Positions 18,653 to 20,549 of a stretch of 20,549 bases of DNA are shown piece by piece. The translations under genes were made by a program, and so were the position numbers. The stretch is from NCBI GenBank assembly GCA_036498625.1, contig DASYFD010000116.1:1-20549 (forward strand), read 5' to 3'. A model generated the notes under the pieces. It was given only the letters and a program-made list of their open reading frames with translations. It was not told the DNA's origin and searched no databases. The stretch comes from VAZQ01 sp036498625. Its GTDB lineage: Bacteria; Pseudomonadota; Alphaproteobacteria; Rhizobiales; Xanthobacteraceae. Each line of letters begins with the position of its first letter. Positions within the stretch are counted from its first letter, which is position 1.

Positions 18653-19192
18653 TCACTTGGGCGGCCAGCGCGGGAATGCGGTGAAGCCGTCGCGGTTCGG
18701 CATCTTCACCTGCGGCAGCGATTGCGCATCCAGCACGGCGTCCTGTTTGATCACGCCGTTGAGATAGAGCACGTAGGCCGCGACCGCATAGACCTCCTCG
18801 TCGGTCAGCGACTTCGGCCGGTCCCACGGCATCGCGCGCCGGACATAATCGAACAGCGTGGTCGCGTAGGGCCAATAGCTGCCCACGGTCTTCACCGGCG
18901 CCTTGTCGGGCGCGATGGTGCCGGCGCCGCCGACCAGCCGGTCGTTGGGACCGCCGGCGCCCTTCTCCCCATGGCACGCCTGGCACTTGGCGGCGAACAC
19001 GGTCTCGCCCTGCGCCACCGTTCCTTTGCCGGGCGGCAGGCCGGCGCCGTCCGGTCCGATGCTGATGTCCCAGGCCGCGACGTCGGCCGGCGTCACCGGC
19101 TTGCCGAAATGCGGCTCGTCGGCCGCGCGCGCCGGCGCCAGCGCGACCAGCAGCAGTGCGGCGCCGGCCGCGAGGCGATCAAGCAAACACAT
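18653..19192 (-). CDS. Mono-haem c-type cytochrome, partner of the sulfite dehydrogenase (SoxD-like N-domain)
   Basis: 179 residues. It has a Sec signal peptide (LLDRLAAGAALLLVALAPARA, cleavage near residue 23). One haem site is seen: C70-Q-A-C73-H74, with the likely axial Met M121 in RRAMPWDRP. The stretch TPADVAAWDISIGPDG...GLPPGKGTVAQGE before the haem site is typical of SoxD and related sulfite-dehydrogenase cytochromes. Full SoxD usually carries two haem c domains and is about twice as long; here only one is present and the protein ends 58 residues after M121. Its start overlaps the end of the upstream dehydrogenase gene by 14 bp, indicating translational coupling. The expected role is to take electrons from the molybdenum enzyme in the periplasm. 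Confidence 0.9.
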   Translation of the reverse strand: MCLLDRLAAGAALLLVALAPARAADEPHFGKPVTPADVAAWDISIGPDGAGLPPGKGTVAQGETVFAAKCQACHGEKGAGGPNDRLVGGAGTIAPDKAPVKTVGSYWPYATTLFDYVRRAMPWDRPKSLTDEEVYAVAAYVLYLNGVIKQDAVLDAQSLPQVKMPNRDGFTAFPRWPPK

Positions 19193-20465
19193 TGGTCGCC
19201 TCCCCGGCCTGATCGATCCGCCAGCTCGCGACCGCGTTGTAGTGGTAGTTGCCGCGCAGGCCCCGCTCGGCGACGAACTGCGCGCGCGAGGGCTGCACCA
19301 TGCCGGTATCGTCGGTGGCGCGGCTCTGCAGCACGGCGGGACCGCCGTTCCACTGCCAGGCGGCGCGGAAGCGCGTCAGCGCCTTCGGCAGCACCGGATC
19401 CTGCAGCACCGCCGGGGCGAAGCTCTGCCCGCCGTCGGCCGAGACCTCGACCTGCCGGATGCGGCCATTGCCCGACCAGGCGAGCCCGGAAATCTCGTAG
19501 AAGCCGGGGCCCTTGAGGGTGAGGCCGGGCGACGGCCGGGTGATGATGGACTTCACCTCGATCGGGAACACGAACTGCCAGGCTTTGTCCTCCTTGAGCA
19601 GGATCGTGTATTTCGAGGTCTCGTCCTTGGTCATGATCGGCGCGTCGGTGAGCTTGAGCCGGCGCAGCCACTTGACGTTCATGTTGCCCTCGAAGCCGGG
19701 CAGCAGCAGCCGCAACGGATAGCCGTTCGAGGGCCGCACCGCCTCGCCGTTCTGATAGAGGCACACCAGCGCGTCATCCAACGCCTTGGCGAGCGGAAAG
19801 CTGCGGCTCATGCCGGCGGCATCGGCGCCTTCGGCCAGCACCCACTTGGCGCGCGCATCGATGCCGGCCTCATCGAGCAGTGTCGAGAGCTTGACGCCGG
19901 TCCAGTCCGAGCAGGACAGGAGCCCGTGGATCGCCTGGACGTTGAGCGGCTGCGCCTGCGCCGTATAGAGCGCGCCGCTGTTGCCGGCGCATTCCAGGAA
20001 GGCGATGCGCGACACCCGCGGATAGCGCGAGAGATCCTCGAGCGAGAACACCAGCGGCTGCCGGACCAGCCCGTGGATGAGCAGGCGATGTTGCTCCGGA
20101 TCGATATCCGGCACGCCCGCATGGCTGCGCTCGAAATGCAGCCCGCTCGGCGTGATCATGCCGTCCAGCAGGTGGTGCGGCGTGCGCGACGAGCCGACGC
20201 CCGGCGTGGCCGGATTGTTGGGCGGCGCCCAGGTCCGCGCCACCTTGTCTTCAAAATGCGACGGCTGGCCATAGGCGTTGAACGGCGTGCCCGGCTCCTT
20301 CGACCAGCGCGGCACCGCGAGCGGCTCGGCGGACGCGACCGATGTGCCCGCGCCGACGCCGGCCGCGCCCGCGATGAGCGCGCGCTCGAGGAAGATGCGC
20401 CGGTTGAGAATGCCGTTGCCGGCCGCCGGCTCGGCCAGCCACGCGTCCTTGCGTTTCCTGCCCAT
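19179..20465 (-). CDS. soxC: Molybdopterin sulfite dehydrogenase, SoxC-like, Tat-exported
   Basis: 428 residues. The ATG at 20465 has AAGGAGGG six nt upstream; a longer in-frame start at 20507 lacks such a site. A Tat signal is present (N21-R22-R23-I-F-L, then ALIAGAAGVGAG). The sulfite-oxidase fold follows: GLVRQPLVFSLEDL, the Mo-ligating Cys159 in FLECAGNSG, then SNGYPLRLLLPGFEGNMNVKW, and the dimerisation domain with GLAWSGNGRIRQVEVSADGG. It oxidises sulfite, or sulfane sulfur as part of Sox, in the periplasm and passes electrons to the overlapping cytochrome c gene. No soxXYZAB genes are in the window, so a stand-alone sulfite dehydrogenase role is at least as likely as full thiosulfate oxidation. 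The symbol is by family resemblance. Confidence 0.88.
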   Translation of the reverse strand: MGRKRKDAWLAEPAAGNGILNRRIFLERALIAGAAGVGAGTSVASAEPLAVPRWSKEPGTPFNAYGQPSHFEDKVARTWAPPNNPATPGVGSSRTPHHLLDGMITPSGLHFERSHAGVPDIDPEQHRLLIHGLVRQPLVFSLEDLSRYPRVSRIAFLECAGNSGALYTAQAQPLNVQAIHGLLSCSDWTGVKLSTLLDEAGIDARAKWVLAEGADAAGMSRSFPLAKALDDALVCLYQNGEAVRPSNGYPLRLLLPGFEGNMNVKWLRRLKLTDAPIMTKDETSKYTILLKEDKAWQFVFPIEVKSIITRPSPGLTLKGPGFYEISGLAWSGNGRIRQVEVSADGGQSFAPAVLQDPVLPKALTRFRAAWQWNGGPAVLQSRATDDTGMVQPSRAQFVAERGLRGNYHYNAVASWRIDQAGEATNVFA

Positions 20466-20509
20466 GGATGTCCCTCCTTGGCGAGGTTGTCGGTTCAGTC
20501 CCGGCAAGC

Positions 20510-20542
20510 GTAGCCTGAATGCAGCGCAAGCGAAATCGGGGG
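20510..20542. repeat. Second REP-like arm at the right edge
   Basis: These 33 bases align without gaps to 10710-10742, sharing about three quarters of positions, including GTAGCC and AGCGC blocks. The opposite arm, if present, lies beyond the window. It sits 44 bp upstream of the sulfite dehydrogenase start. Confidence 0.6.
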
Positions 20543-20549
20543 TCAGCAG

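Noticed and set aside
18903..20513. Open plus-strand frame of 536 codons
   Set aside because: It is antisense to the sulfite dehydrogenase and cytochrome genes, both of which carry clear catalytic motifs. The translation is low-complexity Arg/Ala/Gly-rich.

Overview
The window is GC-rich, strongly GC3-biased and densely coded. It holds 15 protein-coding genes that I can support, one of them cut by the left edge. The gene set points to an alphaproteobacterium of the Hyphomicrobiales (Bradyrhizobium / Rhodopseudomonas / Xanthobacteraceae neighbourhood). It includes a HAMP-array hybrid kinase, an HWE kinase, hopanoid genes, a TctC/Bug solute receptor, a small CCGEAD secreted protein and a SoxC-like sulfite dehydrogenase, plus a REP-like palindrome of a type I associate with Bradyrhizobium-like genomes. 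This placement is inference from gene content. I see no phage, transposase, tRNA, rRNA or CRISPR, so the window looks like ordinary chromosome.

Layout. (1) 2-5793, plus strand: a signalling operon. A very large hybrid histidine kinase (HAMP tandem array, GAF, coiled coil, HisKA, HATPase, three receivers) is followed 14 bp later by a receiver-PAS-HWE kinase-receiver protein. (2) 5839-7736: a divergent pair of hopanoid genes, hpnA (minus) and hpnG (plus). (3) 7781-8809, minus: a receiver-GGDEF diguanylate cyclase whose receiver has lost its phosphoacceptor Asp. (4) 8987-10638, minus: a TctC/Bug periplasmic receptor and an exported histidine phosphatase. (5) 10708-10783: a REP/BIME-like palindrome in front of a GNAT acetyltransferase gene (plus, 10798-11235). 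(6) 11249-15524, minus: a tiny lipoprotein, an NDP-forming acyl-CoA synthetase with a TTG start, a small membrane protein and an exported PQQ-type sugar dehydrogenase. (7) 15630-17221, minus: a Do-family protease with a clear intrinsic terminator. (8) 17222-17711: a gene-free stretch holding inverted repeats and an orphan terminator. (9) 17712-18553: a divergent pair, a small secreted protein and a zinc-ribbon protein, with a perfect 17-bp palindrome between them. (10) 18653-20465, minus: a sulfite dehydrogenase and mono-haem cytochrome c, translationally coupled. A second REP-like arm lies at the right edge.

How the genes work together. The first two genes probably form one multi-step His-Asp relay with five receivers and two kinase cores. 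The kinase N-terminus is built from exact 276-bp units, and the amino-acid repeat resembles the HAMP repeat of fungal group III (Nik1/Os-1) osmosensor kinases. hpnA and hpnG act in hopanoid side-chain assembly. The SoxC-like enzyme passes electrons from sulfite to its cytochrome c partner in the periplasm. The exported phosphatase, Bug receptor, lipoprotein, sugar dehydrogenase, protease and CC-motif protein are all cell-envelope or periplasmic proteins.

I did not find a convincing wholly new multi-gene system. The points most worth a second look are the HAMP array and its repeat history, the two degenerate receivers, the perfect palindrome at 18095-18111 and the orphan terminator at 17471-17499.
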